Position numbers and translations under genes: made by a program
Part shown: piece by piece, positions 63,409-64,000 of the stretch
Position numbering within the stretch: position 1 is the first letter of the stretch
How the letters are laid out: each line of letters opens with the position of its first letter
Assembly (NCBI GenBank): GCA_963669155.1
Contig: OZ022586.1
Span: forward strand, 22,267,879 to 22,331,878
Length of the DNA: 64,000 nt
Reading direction: 5' to 3'
Origin: Arbacia lixula
Lineage: Eukaryota > Echinodermata > Echinoidea > Arbacioida > Arbaciidae
Notes under the pieces: generated by a model
What the model was told of the DNA's origin: nothing
The model's database searches: none
The model's input: the letters and a program-made list of their open reading frames with translations, nothing else

Positions 63409-63726
63409 TTAAAAAAGAACACATTTTAAATTATGTCCACCTGCAACCAAATCTTGTTTACACTGAAGAATTTTTGGATGCCTGGTGTTAAAAAGAATTT
63501 TGCACCACTCCTTCTGTGCAGTTTTCACTACGCTATTCAAGTTGCTTAGATTCCTTGCGTTAACCTTCACCTTAAGTTCCGTTGACAAATATTCAATTGG
63601 GTTCAGGTCAGGGCTTTGACTTGCTTCCTCCAAAACAACAATAGTGTTGTCCCAAAACCATTTCTTGGCTTTCTTAGCACTGTGTTTGGGGTCATTATCT
63701 TGTTGGAAGATGCAGACCCCAAACAC
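63409..63726 (-). mobile_element. Tc1/mariner transposase C-terminal fragment, minus strand
   Basis: Reads CIFQQDNDPKHSAKKAKKWF, then SPDLNPIEYLSTELKVKV and a terminal region to a stop at 63409. DPKH, SPDLNPIEYL and the following ELK are hallmarks of the Tc1 DDE transposase C-terminus. The frame is open, but the N-terminal DNA-binding and first catalytic regions are missing. Just below it, 'ggatgcctggtgttaaaaa' occurs twice about 78 bp apart (63395 and 63476), a small tandem duplication of the gene end. Confidence 0.85.
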
Positions 63727-63995
63727 ACTGCCAAAAAGTCAAGAATGGTTTTGGGACCACACAATGTTTTGGAGTAGCCAAGACAAAGCCCTGACCTGAA
63801 ACCCATTGAATATCTGTCGAGGGAACTTAAGTTGAAGGTTAATGGAAGGAAACCAACCACCTTAAAGGACCTAGAGAAAACTGCAAAAGAGGAGTGGTGC
63901 CAAATCCCACTCAAATCATGCAAGAACCTAGTAGTAAACTCTAAGAGGCATCTGAAATCCAGCACTGCAAATAAAGGCTATTCCATTGATTATTA
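63715..63995 (+). mobile_element. Second Tc1/mariner transposase fragment, opposite strand
   Basis: The plus strand reads ADPKHTAKKSRMVLG, then PRQSPDLKPIEYLSRELK and KTAKEEWCQIP to a stop near 63994. A stop codon replaces the Trp before PRQSP. It is diverged from the minus-strand fragment and begins at the same DPKH point, so the two lie head to head with almost no DNA between them. Confidence 0.8.
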
Positions 63996-64000
63996 ATTTG

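Overview
The window looks like nuclear DNA of a marine invertebrate deuterostome, most likely an echinoderm. This is inferred from small phase-1 cassette exons, SRCR and WSC ectodomains, CR1/L2-like LINEs, a DIRS/PAT-like tyrosine-recombinase retrotransposon, Tc1 relics and AT-rich intergenic DNA full of simple repeats. No rRNA, tRNA, bacterial operon or CRISPR array was seen.

The core (about 5.5 to 60.4 kb) is a tandem array of one multi-exon gene family, all on the minus strand. Joining exons by their AG/GT borders and reading phase gives one architecture: signal peptide, an SRCR domain split over two exons, a WSC domain, a Ser/Thr/Pro stalk of three small exons, one transmembrane helix, and a cytoplasmic tail with five or six tyrosines. 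Tail motifs include an ITIM-like VNYAVV, repeats of the type LYAxxxK, YAMP (YxxP) and a C-terminal NPIYT (NPxY). They look like cell-surface receptors with phosphotyrosine signalling tails. I do not know a named family with this exact layout.

Layout: 0-5.5 kb is non-array DNA with a (TAC)n microsatellite, a pyrimidine tract and one possible terminal exon, ending at a breakpoint inside a relic SRCR exon. R1 (8993-19193) carries a 2437-bp internal tandem duplication that doubles the WSC-stalk module. R2 (22516-34368) holds a 7-kb YR retrotransposon in intron 2 and has lost one splice acceptor AG. R3 (38738-42958) has lost the 3' end and donor of its WSC exon. R4 (48837-53718) has complete exons but a 2.4-kb transposon sits between its start codon and the conserved upstream block. 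Two orphan tail exons (45.4 and 58.6 kb) are remnants of further members. A segmental duplication links 40.5-47.25 kb with 50.6-60.4 kb. From 60.4 kb to the end the DNA is non-array: a LINE 3' end, a 75-bp tandem repeat and two Tc1 transposase fragments in head-to-head orientation.

The tail is the most constant part, while the ectodomain, stalk, promoter and copy number vary by duplication, deletion and transposon insertion. That is the pattern expected of a fast-evolving recognition-receptor cluster; the immune role is inference. Exon boundaries were read by eye and by comparing paralogues, without transcript data.
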